51,048 nucleotides of DNA, from assembly GCF_009917385.1 (NCBI RefSeq), contig NZ_QWLJ01000034.1:1-51048 (forward strand), in the 5' to 3' direction. Shown here piece after piece: positions 9,531-18,872 of the stretch. The position numbers and the translations under genes were made by a program. The notes beneath the pieces are model-generated. The model worked only from the letters and a program-made list of their open reading frames with translations. It did not search any database and had not been told where the DNA came from. This stretch comes from Roseburia sp. 1XD42-34. Its GTDB lineage: Bacteria > Bacillota > Bacilli > Bacillales > Amphibacillaceae. Position 1 is the stretch's first letter. Each line of letters starts with the position of its first letter.

Positions 9531-10451
9531 ATGGACCAGATGAAAAAAAGGTACCAAATTACAACTAATTTTAGAAGTAATTGGCAATTATATTTATTTC
9601 TATTACCCGTTTTAACATATTTTTTTGTTTTCCATTATATTCCCATGTATGGTGTGCAAATTGCCTTCAAAGATTATTTTGCAAATTTAGGGATGTTTGG
9701 AAGCCCTTGGGTAGGGTTCGAGCATTTTGTGCGGTTTTTTGAATCATATTACTTTTGGCGTTTATTAAAAAACACGATTATTTTAAATGCCTATAATTTA
9801 TTGTTATTCCCTTTACCAATCATATTTGCTTTAATGTTAAATGAATTGCGGAACGGGACTTTTAAAAAATGGACGCAAACGCTAACATATGCACCACATT
9901 TTATTTCGGTTGTAGTCGTTGTAGGAATGCTAGTCGCATTCTTAGACCCAAATACAGGCATAATTAATCATGTACTTCGTTCATTTGGAATAGAACCAGT
10001 TTCGTTTTTAACAAGTCCTGAATGGTTCCGGCATATATACGTTTGGTCTGGGCAATGGCAATCATTAGGGTGGGGGACGATTATTTATTTAGCCGCTTTA
10101 GCGGGTGTGAATCCTGAATTACACGAAGCTGCTAAAGTAGATGGTGCCTCTAGATTTCAACGAATTTTACATATTAATATACCAAGCATATTACCAACCA
10201 TCATCATCCTGTTTATTTTAAATATCGGCAATTTCATGCAAATTGGTTTTGAAAAAGTATTGCTGATGCAGAACAACCTTAACTCCGAGACATCTGATAT
10301 TATTCAGACATTTGTATATGAAACGGGTTTGTTAGAAGGACAATATAGCTTTGCAGCTGCAATAGGATTATTTGAATCAGCTATTAATATCGTACTATTA
10401 ATAACCGTTAACCATATTGCAAGAAAGGTTAGCAGTAATAGTTTATGGTAA
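9531..10451 (+). CDS. Sugar ABC transporter permease, LplB-like
   Basis: This is the first membrane subunit of the importer. At 306 residues it has about six transmembrane segments. The segment LPVLTYFFVFHYIPMYG and the EAAxxDGA loop (EAAKVDGASRFQ, near residue 200) are typical of Lpl/YtcP-type permeases, and the loop docks the ATPase. A ribosome site AAGGAGG lies upstream. It is followed after 15 bases by the second permease. No ATP-binding subunit is encoded nearby, so a shared MsmX-type ATPase from elsewhere is likely, as in B. subtilis. Confidence 0.93.
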   Translation: MDQMKKRYQITTNFRSNWQLYLFLLPVLTYFFVFHYIPMYGVQIAFKDYFANLGMFGSPWVGFEHFVRFFESYYFWRLLKNTIILNAYNLLLFPLPIIFALMLNELRNGTFKKWTQTLTYAPHFISVVVVVGMLVAFLDPNTGIINHVLRSFGIEPVSFLTSPEWFRHIYVWSGQWQSLGWGTIIYLAALAGVNPELHEAAKVDGASRFQRILHINIPSILPTIIILFILNIGNFMQIGFEKVLLMQNNLNSETSDIIQTFVYETGLLEGQYSFAAAIGLFESAINIVLLITVNHIARKVSSNSLW

Positions 10452-10466
10452 GGAGGTATAACATAT

Positions 10467-11363
10467 ATGTCAAAATTTAGTTTATCTGATAAAGCGTTTG
10501 ATCGTTTGAATTTTTTCCTTGTTTTAATGATAACTTTGATTATTATTTATCCGCTTATCTTCGTCATTAGTGCTTCTATTAGTGACCCGCATGCTGTAAA
10601 CACAGGCAGGATGTGGTTGTGGCCCGTAGAAATAACGGTTGATGGGTTTATTCGCGTATTTCAAAATGAAGCGATTTGGGTTGGATATCGCAATACGATT
10701 ATGTACACTGTGATTGGTGTATCCATTCATTTGACTATTTTATTACCTGCAGCTTATGCATTATCGCGTAAGGAGTTGATGGCAAAGAAAACCTTTTTAT
10801 GGATCATTCTGTTTACTATGCTATTTAACGGCGGACTCATTCCGACTTATTTAGTAGTGAAGAACCTTGGCATGGTAAATACGATGTGGGCGATTGTTAT
10901 TCCTGGTGTTATCGGAGCATGGTCAATATTGGTTGCCCGAACGTTTTTTCAGCAAACCATCCCTGATCAGCTCGTAGAAGCTTCTAAAATAGATGGAGCA
11001 AGTGATATTTATTTATTTTTTAAAGTTGTATTACCTCTATCCTTACCTATGATAGCAGTGATGGGTTTATTTCACGGGGTCGCTTTATGGAATCAATATT
11101 TTAACGCATTAATTTACTTATCTGATGAGCAATTGTTTCCATTACAACTGATATTAAGACAAATATTAATTCTTAATGAGACGAGCGCAGATAGCGCAGC
11201 TACAGCAGCGGGAGCAGCGCAATCATTTGCTGATCAGGTTAAAACAGCCTCTTTAGTAAAATATGCTGTCATTATTGTTTCATCTTTGCCGTTATTAATT
11301 GTTTATCCATTTTTACAACGGTTTTTTGTAAAAGGAGTACTGATCGGTTCGGTGAAAGAATAG
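10467..11363 (+). CDS. Sugar ABC transporter permease, LplC/YtcP-like
   Basis: This is the second membrane subunit, which would form a heterodimer with the product of the preceding gene. It has 298 residues and about six transmembrane helices. The EAA loop (EASKIDGASDIY, near residue 175) and the C-terminal motif FVKGVLIGSVKE are characteristic of the LplC/YtcP family. The start is ATG at 10467, with AAGGAGG about 8 bp upstream. It is transcribed together with the gene before it. Confidence 0.94.
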   Translation: MSKFSLSDKAFDRLNFFLVLMITLIIIYPLIFVISASISDPHAVNTGRMWLWPVEITVDGFIRVFQNEAIWVGYRNTIMYTVIGVSIHLTILLPAAYALSRKELMAKKTFLWIILFTMLFNGGLIPTYLVVKNLGMVNTMWAIVIPGVIGAWSILVARTFFQQTIPDQLVEASKIDGASDIYLFFKVVLPLSLPMIAVMGLFHGVALWNQYFNALIYLSDEQLFPLQLILRQILILNETSADSAATAAGAAQSFADQVKTASLVKYAVIIVSSLPLLIVYPFLQRFFVKGVLIGSVKE

Positions 11364-11578
11364 TAGCTTAGTAGATGATGGTGGGTTACCTGAAATAGAT
11401 GTATACCATGGGCTAACAACATGCTTTAAATGTATAGATTTGTTAACAACATAGCTTCATAATGTCATATTACGAAATGCTAGAATGTAATTGATTATGA
11501 CCTGTCACATTACTAACGTATCTATGATAATTGCAATGAACAGTAGGAATTACATATTTAGATGAAAAAGGAGAGTCC

Positions 11579-12199
11579 ATGATGCACACTTTTGTAAATG
11601 GGTATTATCGATTTTCTGTTTGGACAGTAAGGCTAGCATATTTAAACTTTTGTTGGATGTTCTTTACCATTTTAGGAATGGGGGTTTTTGGACTCATGCC
11701 AGCTACAAGTGCGATGTTTATGATTGTGCGTAAATGGATGCAAGGAGAAGAAGACATGCCAATTTTTCGGCTATTTTGGACGGCGTATCGAGAGAATTTT
11801 GTTAAAACGAATAGTATAGGCTTTGTATTTATATTTATAGGTTACTTTCTCGTAATCGAATTTAATATCTTACGGGCACAAGAAAGTTTTATTTATTATA
11901 TCGTTAGCTATTCTGTACTAGGAACATTACTGTTGTATGCTGTCGTTTTACTTTATTTTTTTCCTGTATTTGTGCATTTTAATTTGAAATGGCTAGATTA
12001 CTTAAAGTGGCCGTTTATAATTGGGATTTGTCATCCGATTTTAACCATTTTTCTTTTTGGGGTTCTCTCTGTTGTCCATTATTTCGTTTGGATAACTATA
12101 CCTGCACTTTTGTTTTTCTTTGGTGGTAGTTTGACGGCTTTATTTGTCATGTGGGCTGCTTCACAATCATTTGCTAAATATGAAACTGTAAAAGCGTAA
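11579..12199 (+). CDS. YesL-family (DUF624) membrane protein
   Basis: This small integral membrane protein of 206 residues has about five transmembrane stretches. It resembles YesL, a family that regularly accompanies Lpl-type oligosaccharide ABC transporters and whose function is not known. The N-terminal region FCWMFFTILGMGVFGLMPAT matches the family pattern of an aromatic helix followed by a G-x-x-P turn. ATG at 11579 or 11582 is preceded by AAAGGAGAG. Its position after the permeases supports a role in the same import system. Confidence 0.85.
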   Translation: MMHTFVNGYYRFSVWTVRLAYLNFCWMFFTILGMGVFGLMPATSAMFMIVRKWMQGEEDMPIFRLFWTAYRENFVKTNSIGFVFIFIGYFLVIEFNILRAQESFIYYIVSYSVLGTLLLYAVVLLYFFPVFVHFNLKWLDYLKWPFIIGICHPILTIFLFGVLSVVHYFVWITIPALLFFFGGSLTALFVMWAASQSFAKYETVKA

Positions 12200-12368
12200 A
12201 ACTAGAGCGAAATAAAGTCTCATCATTAAAAGAAAAGAATGCCGGATAATAGGAAGAAGGAAAAGCTGAAAACAGATATATGGATTTTTTGCAAAACTGA
12301 ACATATTAAAATTATGACTGTGTCAACAGTTTTCCCTGTTTGCGCAGCCTGTTATTAGGAGTAAAAAA

Positions 12369-13466
12369 ATGTTAAACATCAATGGAGTTTCTTTATTAAA
12401 CAATAGAAAATGTAATATACAAATTATGGATGGATATATTCAATCTGTGACAGAACGAAGTTTCCGCAAAGGAGAGGTTATTTCAGTTCCTGAAGGAGTT
12501 TATGTTTCTCCTGGTTGGATTGATTTACATACACATGCTTACCCTTGCTTGGAACCATACTGTTCCCATCCAGATAAAATTGGCTATAAAACAGGAGTTA
12601 CGACAGTAATAGATGCTGGTACATGTGGGGCAGACAATATTGAACATCTGTATGCGGTAGCAAAAGGTAGTAAAACAAGAGTATTTTCTTTTTTAAATAT
12701 TGCTCAAACAGGCTTGAAGGTAAGTGATGAGCTAGTAGATTTAACAAATATTTCATGGGAGAAAATAAAGTACTCCTTCCAAGCTTATCCCGAGTTACTT
12801 GTAGGCTTAAAAGTGAGAATGAGTAAAAGTGTTGTCGGTGAAAATGGATTAGAACCATTAAAATTGGCAAGGAAATACGGAGATTTATTACAGAAGCCCT
12901 TGATGGTACATATCGGCAGTGCTCCCCCAAAAATAACGGATATACTAGATTTACTGGAGAAAGGAGATGTGATCACACATTGCTTTCATGCAAAGGAAGG
13001 AAATACTATCTTTAATCATCAACAAAAGATTCATCCATCTGTTTATCATGCGCTAAGGAGAGGTGTTTATCTAGATGTTGGTCATGGAACTTCTAGTTTT
13101 TCATTTCAAATTGCCAAGCAAGCGAAGAATCATCAGCTTCCATTTCATTCGATTAGTACTGATATTTATGAAAAAAATCGTCTAAATGGTCCTGTGTATG
13201 ATATGGCTACAACATTAAATAAGTTCTTAGCATTAGGTTATAGTTTGGTAGATGTGATCAAAAAAGTCACAGAAATACCTGCGGCGATCCTTCATAAACC
13301 GGAGTTCGGAACATTAGATAAAGGAACAGTAGCAGATTTAACTTTTTTTACAGTCGAAAAGGAACAGCTTGTATTAGAAGATGCTTACGGAGAAACAGTC
13401 ACAACTGTAAATCAAATTAAACCATACGCTGTTATGCTGGGAGGGGAATATATTGTGTGCAGCTGA
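12369..13466 (+). CDS. Amidohydrolase/deacetylase-family metallohydrolase
   Basis: This is a TIM-barrel metal-dependent hydrolase of the EF0837/AHA_3915-like deacetylase group. The binuclear metal ligands are visible: H54 and H56 (LHTHAY), a probable carboxylated lysine K148 (GLKVRM), H181 (MVHIG), H204 (ITHCFH) and D265 (STDIY). Length is 365 residues. In this family the gene usually sits beside a DgaE-like lyase, and it does here, with a 14-base overlap. By inference it removes the acetyl group from an N-acetylated amino-sugar acid such as N-acetylglucosaminate. A dihydroorotase or peptidase role is unlikely in this setting. Confidence 0.85.
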   Translation: MLNINGVSLLNNRKCNIQIMDGYIQSVTERSFRKGEVISVPEGVYVSPGWIDLHTHAYPCLEPYCSHPDKIGYKTGVTTVIDAGTCGADNIEHLYAVAKGSKTRVFSFLNIAQTGLKVSDELVDLTNISWEKIKYSFQAYPELLVGLKVRMSKSVVGENGLEPLKLARKYGDLLQKPLMVHIGSAPPKITDILDLLEKGDVITHCFHAKEGNTIFNHQQKIHPSVYHALRRGVYLDVGHGTSSFSFQIAKQAKNHQLPFHSISTDIYEKNRLNGPVYDMATTLNKFLALGYSLVDVIKKVTEIPAAILHKPEFGTLDKGTVADLTFFTVEKEQLVLEDAYGETVTTVNQIKPYAVMLGGEYIVCS

Positions 13467-14550
13467 GATGAAATTGAAACAAGTTATTAATGCTAGTGGC
13501 AGAATGAGTGTTTTAGGTGTATCTACTTTATCAGACACGGTTGTTAATGCAATGAAAGAAGGTGCACAACATTATTATGAAATGGCAGAACTAGAGCAGG
13601 AAGCCGGTAAATGGATAGCTAACTATATGGAGACAGAAGCAGCAATGGTGACTAATTCTGCCTCCTCGGCAATCGTATTAGCAGTAGCAGGGCTTATAAC
13701 GAAAAACAACCCATATCAAGTAGAACATCGTTTAGAAAAAGATGAGTATGTAGCAAATGAAATCGTTATCATGATGGGGCATTTGGTTGATTACGGAGCG
13801 CCAATTCAAACGATGATTCAATTAGGAGGCGGGAAGCTTAAAGTAGTCGGCTATGCAAATGGTTGCTCATTAGCTCAAATTGAATCAGCAGTTACTGAAA
13901 GAACTTGTGGGATATTTTTTGTTCAGTCTCATCATTGTGTGCAGAAGAATACACCTTTGATGGAAGATGTCAGTAATATAGCCAAACGATTTCAGGTGCC
14001 ATTCATTGTAGATGCAGCTGCAGAAGAATCGTTTTCACGTTATGCAAAACATGCTGATCTCTTTATTGTAAGTGGTTCAAAAGCAATCGCAGGACCAACC
14101 TCAGGTATCTTAGCTGGAAAAGAACTATATGTTTCGTATGCGATAAAACATCTTCGCGGAATTGGTAGAGCAATGAAAATTGGGAAGGAATCTATATTTG
14201 GCTTACTACAAGCATTGATAGAGTATAAGGAAATCAACGTAGAGTTAACTCGAAAAAATCAAATGGCGATTTTAGAAGGCTTACAATGTTTAAATGAACT
14301 ACGTGGGATCACTGTAGCTATAAAGCAGGATGAGGCTGGAAGAGAAATCTATCGGGCACGAATTTATGTAGATGAGCAGTTAGTTACTCATTCAGCATCT
14401 TATCTTGCACAAGCGTTGAGGAAAGGGGAATTTGCAATCTATACTCGTGATTACCAAGTGAATAATGGCTATTTCGAAATAGATCCAAGACCGTTAGCAG
14501 AAGAAGATGTTCCAGTTATTATAGATAAATTCAAGCAGCTTCTGTCATAG
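13453..14550 (+). CDS. DgaE-family PLP-dependent ammonia lyase (SelA-like)
   Basis: This is a fold-type I pyridoxal-phosphate enzyme. Members called DgaE turn D-glucosaminate 6-phosphate into 2-keto-3-deoxy-6-phosphogluconate and ammonia. The N-terminus VINASGRMSVLGVST and the lysine K210 in SGSKAIAGPTSG (Schiff base) match the family. Length is 365 residues. The TTG start at 13453 is favoured by GGAGGGG ending 6 bp upstream and gives an overlap with the deacetylase gene, so the two are probably coupled. Because a sugar kinase follows, I infer that the substrate here is unphosphorylated glucosaminate and the product 2-keto-3-deoxygluconate. Confidence 0.85.
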   Translation: MCAAEMKLKQVINASGRMSVLGVSTLSDTVVNAMKEGAQHYYEMAELEQEAGKWIANYMETEAAMVTNSASSAIVLAVAGLITKNNPYQVEHRLEKDEYVANEIVIMMGHLVDYGAPIQTMIQLGGGKLKVVGYANGCSLAQIESAVTERTCGIFFVQSHHCVQKNTPLMEDVSNIAKRFQVPFIVDAAAEESFSRYAKHADLFIVSGSKAIAGPTSGILAGKELYVSYAIKHLRGIGRAMKIGKESIFGLLQALIEYKEINVELTRKNQMAILEGLQCLNELRGITVAIKQDEAGREIYRARIYVDEQLVTHSASYLAQALRKGEFAIYTRDYQVNNGYFEIDPRPLAEEDVPVIIDKFKQLLS

Positions 14551-14957
14551 TAAACGAGCAAACTTAGTAATCGCATATAAGAAGAAAAAATATTTAAGTT
14601 GGCCAGATTTATGACAAAGGAATTGCCATAAATTACTTACTATCTTTTTTCCTAGAATTCTAAATCGAGGGGCACGAATAGATGTAAAATAAAATCTCAC
14701 TGACGGTAGAAATAAAAGTTGACCAACTGGTCTCACCTCAACTTCATGGATTAGATGTTTGCATGTTTATCCAAAGTGTAACGAAGAGAATGGTTTTTCC
14801 GATTAGCAGGAAAAATCGAAAAGCCAATTAGCTACTAAATGCCCAAAAATTTCATTTAACATTTAGTGAAGGAGACATTAGATTGAAAACTTACTTTCTC
14901 TTAGTCTGAAAGAGTTGGCGAGTGAAGATGAACATGACTAAAAATAGGATGATTAAT
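14551..14957. other. Spacer before the sugar kinase
   Basis: I looked here for a KDPG aldolase or its remains and saw none. A perfect 7-bp inverted repeat, TTTTTCC/GGAAAAA with an 8-bp spacer, lies at 14794-14815 and could be an operator. GACCA-AC-TGGTC lies at 14729-14740. A ribosome site AAGGAG at 14870 leads only into a very short open frame. The spacer may contain a promoter for the kinase and regulator pair. Confidence 0.35.
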
Positions 14958-15971
14958 ATGAAAAAAGAAGAACATTATATTAAAGCTTTTGGAGAAGTAA
15001 TGATGCGATTGGAAGTCCCGAACTATTTAAAATTGGCGCAAGCTCAGGAATTGCGAATCTTGTATTCTGGAACTGGTGTAAATATTTTGAGTGCACTGAG
15101 CAGATTTGGACACCGAACATCCTTCATTACAAAGTTACCGGAAAACACCTTAGGCGATGCTGCAAAATCATATATTCGTTCATTAGGTATTGAAACATCA
15201 GACATAGCTATAGGTGGTAATTATTTAGGTATGTATTTTTTAGAACAGGGCTTCCATGTACGAAATACGACCGTAACTTATTCCAATCGTAAGGAAAGTA
15301 GTTTTTGTACATCTAAAATTACTGACTATAATGTAGAACAGATATTAAAGGATACATCCATGTTACATTTATGTGGTATTATGCTCTCCATTTCCAAGCA
15401 AATGCGTTACAATGCATTATATTTCGCTAAAAAAGCTAAGCAATTAGGAATAACCGTTGCATTTGACTTTAATTATCGTCCGAAGCTATGGAACGGAGAT
15501 TATACAGAAGCGCAAAAATGCTACGAACAAGTACTCCCCTATGTTGATATTTGCTTTATGACAGATAGAGATGCACTGTATATTTTAAATATGGAATCAA
15601 TTGAAAAGAACCGCCAACGAAGAATTGAACAATTGATTCCTGAAATAGCTAAAAAATACGATATTACTATTATTGCTGGAAGTCTAAGGGAAGAAGCTGA
15701 TCAGCAAATAAGCGGCTTTATATATCAAGATGATTCAATATGTTTCTCTCGGAAATATGATTACCGGGCGATGGATCGAATTGGCTCAGGAGACGCCTTT
15801 TCTAGTGGTATCATTCATGGGGTAATAAATGAATCAGCAAGGGATGCCATAGTTGAATTTGCAACTTCTGCTTGTGTGCTTGCACATACGACGTACGGAG
15901 ATTCTCCTATTTGTTCCGAAGAAGAAATACTGTTTTTGGTTAATCAAAAAGATGTACAAATAGAAAGGTAG
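14958..15971 (+). CDS. kdgK: PfkB-family sugar kinase, probable 2-keto-3-deoxygluconate kinase
   Basis: This is a ribokinase-fold enzyme that phosphorylates a sugar acid with ATP. The PfkB signature DRIGSGDAFSSG near the C-terminus carries the catalytic base D279. The N-terminal AFGEVMMRL and GTGVNILSALSRFG segments resemble KDG kinases, where the conserved GG-A-N motif binds substrate. I start it at ATG 14958, with TAGGATG just upstream; an in-frame ATG at 14922 would add 12 residues but has a poorer site. Its position after the DgaE-like lyase supports 2-keto-3-deoxygluconate as substrate and KDPG as product. Fructokinase is the main alternative. Confidence 0.8.
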   Translation: MKKEEHYIKAFGEVMMRLEVPNYLKLAQAQELRILYSGTGVNILSALSRFGHRTSFITKLPENTLGDAAKSYIRSLGIETSDIAIGGNYLGMYFLEQGFHVRNTTVTYSNRKESSFCTSKITDYNVEQILKDTSMLHLCGIMLSISKQMRYNALYFAKKAKQLGITVAFDFNYRPKLWNGDYTEAQKCYEQVLPYVDICFMTDRDALYILNMESIEKNRQRRIEQLIPEIAKKYDITIIAGSLREEADQQISGFIYQDDSICFSRKYDYRAMDRIGSGDAFSSGIIHGVINESARDAIVEFATSACVLAHTTYGDSPICSEEEILFLVNQKDVQIER

Positions 15972-15978
15972 AAAGCAT

Positions 15979-16689
15979 ATGAAATTAACAATGAAAAAAG
16001 GTCCGTTATACTTACAAGTGCAAGATATTTTGAAGGAACGTATTATTAATGGCATATATCCAAAAGGAGAATTAATCCCCTCCGAGCTGGAGTTAAAAGA
16101 CGAATTTGAGGTCAGCTTAATAACGGTTCGAAGGGCAGTAGAACAACTTTCTAACCAAGGGTATGTAGAAAAGAAAAGTGGCATTGGAACCATCGTATTA
16201 GATAATCATGCTGTTTCCAAATTATCTAAAGGGCAACGGTTTTCTGAATATTTAATTAGTGAGGGAAATAATCTAAAAAAAGAATTTGCTTCTCTTATGA
16301 AGATAGAGACGATAAATGGATCTATTTTGGAAAAGAATTTTGGTAAGCAATGTTACTGTCTCGAACGACTTTACACCTTGGATGGGCAACCATATATTCA
16401 CTTCAATCATTATATTCCGCTGTCTGTAATTTTACCTGATGAACCTGAGCAGTTATTAAATTCATTATATGAAATCTTATTTCAACAAGGAATTAAATTT
16501 CATCGGTTTAAAGATGAATTTGCAGTAGAGGTGCCAGAGACAACAATTGCTAACAAATTACAAATAGAGCTAAGGCCACTTTTACAAAGAATCAGATACT
16601 CTTATGACATTAATGACCAATTATTTGAGTATTCCGTTGCATTTTATAATACGGCTGTGCACAAATACGTTGTTAATTTCGATGTATAA
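15979..16689 (+). CDS. GntR-family transcriptional regulator with UTRA domain
   Basis: This HutC/NagR-type regulator has 236 residues. The N-terminal winged helix (about 8-75) shows the GntR pattern YPKGELIPSELELKDEFEVS followed by TVRRAVEQLSNQGY. The rest (about 90-232) is a UTRA ligand-binding domain, ending in SYDINDQLFEYSVAFYN. It begins 7 bases after the kinase stop, so the two share a transcript. Members of this subgroup often sense phosphorylated amino sugars or sugar acids. It is the likely controller of the palindrome-rich promoter at 7361-7440 (inference). Confidence 0.88.
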   Translation: MKLTMKKGPLYLQVQDILKERIINGIYPKGELIPSELELKDEFEVSLITVRRAVEQLSNQGYVEKKSGIGTIVLDNHAVSKLSKGQRFSEYLISEGNNLKKEFASLMKIETINGSILEKNFGKQCYCLERLYTLDGQPYIHFNHYIPLSVILPDEPEQLLNSLYEILFQQGIKFHRFKDEFAVEVPETTIANKLQIELRPLLQRIRYSYDINDQLFEYSVAFYNTAVHKYVVNFDV

Positions 16690-17370
16690 ATAGAAAAGTA
16701 AAATCTATTAAAGTCCTGTGAAAAAACTACTAAAAACAATTTGAATTAGTAAATTTGAACAATTTTAATCGATAAAAACTCTAATCGGATTAATGTTTGT
16801 CCAAATATATTACGTTTTAGCGTTCGTACTTCAAAGAATTCACTAACAAAGAGCTAGATCAAACATTCGTGAAAACGAACTATTATTTTTTAAAGGGGGT
16901 GATCATATATTAGCTTATCTATGGAAGGAGGGATATGGGATTGTAGCCAAGATAATGGAGAGGCTCTATAGTGATGGTTTTATTCAATTAAACAAACCAT
17001 TTACTTTTCTATTGAAACAACTAGTCACTCTTTAGCGGTTCACTTCAAGAGTATACTTCTAGAAGCCACTTATCAGTCAATGAATTTTAATTGCAAATGC
17101 GTGGTCTAACGCCACTTTCTTTAGACGAAATCCGCTTTTAGCCTTATCTTTTTGTCTAGTTAAGTGTGTAACCTATACAAATATTCAAGCTAAAAGAGTG
17201 AGTTTAGCTTCAGCCTAAGATCTTTAAGGTCTTTAACCTAAAAAATGATTTTAGTTGTCGACATTTATGTATAAATCCACCTGCTTTAGCAAGTGGTCGT
17301 TTAAGCTATTTTGAGAAATCCATAGCTCGTTAGTGAAAAAAGTATTTCAAATTTATGAGGGAGGTTTTGT
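16690..17370. other. Spacer upstream of the LPMO gene
   Basis: No gene is visible. A small hairpin TTCGT-GAAA-ACGAA at 16866-16879 followed by a T-rich stretch may end the regulator transcript, weakly. GGGGGTGATCA at 16904 onward and AAGGAGG at 16925 onward resemble ribosome sites but lead only into very short frames. A hairpin CCAC-TGCT/AGCA-GTGG lies at 17277-17296, shortly before the LPMO start. I could not pick a convincing promoter. Confidence 0.35.
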
Positions 17371-18219
17371 ATGCGTTTTTTATCAAATACCATTAAATTT
17401 TCATTAGGTACGTTTATTATATTGGCTAGTCTGTTTGTTTTTTCTAGCTCGATTTCCGCCCATGGATATGTTAATGAGCCGAAAAGCAGAGCTTTATTAT
17501 GTGCAGAGGGTGCTAATAATGATTGCGGTTCCATTATTTATGAACCACAGAGTTTGGAAGCTCCAGGCAATTTTCCTGAAGAAGGTCCTCCAGATGGAAA
17601 AATTGCTAGTGCTAATATTTTTCACGAATTGGACGAACAAGCGAGTGATCGTTGGGCAAAAGTTCCGATAGCTAGTGGTCCTTTCACATTTGAATGGACC
17701 TTAACAGCTGCACATGCTACAGCCAAATGGGATTACTATATAACAAAAGAAGGCTGGAACCCCAACGAGCCGCTGAAACGATCCGACTTTGAGAAATTCT
17801 GCACAGTTAACGATAATGGCGCACGTCCACCTTTTACAGTTAACCATGATTGTGTTATTCCAGATCGTACTGGCTATCATGTTATTCTTGCCTATTGGGA
17901 AGTAGCCGATACAGCAAATGCGTTTTATAACGTAATTGATGTGGATTTTGATGGCGATTATGTAGAGCCAGGAAACCCAGGTGAGCCAGAAGAACCAAAT
18001 CCAGAGCAGCCTGCTGCTTGGGATGCGAATAAGGTATATTTAGGTGGAGATTCTGTTACGTACAACGGAGCCATCTATGAGGCAAAATGGTGGACACAAA
18101 ACGAAATCCCTGGAGAAGCAGACGTCTGGCATTTTGTTAGAAATATAGCCTCTGGCGAGCAAGGAAATAAGCTGCGTTCTTTAGGCTCATCGTTAGGATA
18201 TTTTAATTTCAATAGCTAA
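17371..18219 (+). CDS. Secreted AA10 lytic polysaccharide monooxygenase with CBM5/12 chitin-binding module
   Basis: This copper enzyme is exported and cuts crystalline chitin (or cellulose) oxidatively. A signal peptide of 30 residues ends in SA, so the mature protein starts with H31, as LPMOs require. H31 and H115 (TAAHATAKW) form the histidine brace and F185 (NAFYNVIDV) is the axial residue. A proline/glutamate-rich linker (about 197-213) joins a C-terminal CBM5/12 module (about 215-258, WDANKVYLGGDSVTYNG and AKWW), which points to chitin. Length is 282 residues. GGGAGG lies 8 bp before the ATG and a strong terminator follows. C1 oxidation is expected from chitin-active relatives such as CBP21. 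Confidence 0.95.
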   Translation: MRFLSNTIKFSLGTFIILASLFVFSSSISAHGYVNEPKSRALLCAEGANNDCGSIIYEPQSLEAPGNFPEEGPPDGKIASANIFHELDEQASDRWAKVPIASGPFTFEWTLTAAHATAKWDYYITKEGWNPNEPLKRSDFEKFCTVNDNGARPPFTVNHDCVIPDRTGYHVILAYWEVADTANAFYNVIDVDFDGDYVEPGNPGEPEEPNPEQPAAWDANKVYLGGDSVTYNGAIYEAKWWTQNEIPGEADVWHFVRNIASGEQGNKLRSLGSSLGYFNFNS

Positions 18220-18276
18220 CGGATGTAATAAGTTGATAGATTGGTAAAAGAGGAAAAAGGGTGGATACCCAATCAT

Positions 18277-18326
18277 ATAAGTCCGTCTAACTGTATTGCC
18301 CCCTTGCACGGACTTATCCTTTTTTT
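18277..18326 (+). terminator. Terminator of the LPMO gene
   Basis: A perfect 10-bp stem, ATAAGTCCGT (18277-18286) with ACGGACTTAT (18308-18317), is followed by CC and seven T residues. Confidence 0.9.
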
Positions 18327-18597
18327 AATTGAAAATAGTTATTTAACCATCTTTAACATTATCAAAAAGTCTAATTGAGAAGGGAAATACAAAAAACTCC
18401 CAGTTCGTTCAAGTATCGTTCGACAACGCCTTTTTATTATAGGAGATCAATGAATACGAAAGGAAATGGACTATTTTATTTTCCCTGTAAACAAGGAGCA
18501 GGAAAAGTAAATGAAGCAATAACTGCATAATGAAAAGCTTGGAAGGTCTGGGGTTTTTTAGAAGGTAAAAAAGTATAAAATTTGGTGCCTGGAGATA

Positions 18598-18830
18598 ACG
18601 AAATAACCAAATAGCTACGTTCGGCTCTATCGCCAGCAACGATGCGACTTCACGAAATCGTCCCACGATAAGTCATCATCGGTTCGTGGTTAAGAGGAAG
18701 GCCGACTAAAAACGGGCTTGCCACCCGACGTCGGCATACTCCTGTTGCAGGAGCATGATTCCTAAAACTTTCGTTGATTCGCTCCAGTCGCTACGTTGCT
18801 AACCGGGCGCCTTTGTTCCTTAGCTGAGAA
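18598..18830. repeat. GC-rich multi-hairpin element between LPMO and GH20 genes
   Basis: This stretch of about 230 bp is clearly richer in GC than its surroundings and full of complementary arms. The outer arms are GCAACGATGCGAC (18636-18648) and GTCGCTACGTTGC (18787-18799), imperfect. The inner ones are CCACGA/TCGTGG (18663-18668, 18684-18689), GCCGAC/GTCGGC (18701-18706, 18730-18735) enclosing CGGG/CCCG, and CTCCTG-TTG-CAGGAG (18739-18753). No coding frame fits it. It looks like a dispersed palindromic repeat or a structured RNA. The rest of the 18220-18872 spacer holds only the LPMO terminator and the next ribosome site. Confidence 0.6.
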
Positions 18831-18872
18831 ATAATTGATAGCTTATATGACTATTTTACAAGGAGAATGAAT

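Noticed and set aside
14727..14742. DasR/NagR-like operator (ACTGGTCT with GACCA)
   Set aside because: The arms are in the reverse order of the known TGGTCTAGACCA consensus and the match is only a half-site.
14551..14921. A KDPG aldolase expected in the spacer before the kinase
   Set aside because: No aldolase motif or frame in any reading; the enzyme must be encoded elsewhere if the pathway is correct.
16871..16884. cre site upstream of the LPMO (TGAAAACGAACTAT)
   Set aside because: It lacks the conserved C near the 3' end and overlaps a small hairpin that explains the symmetry.
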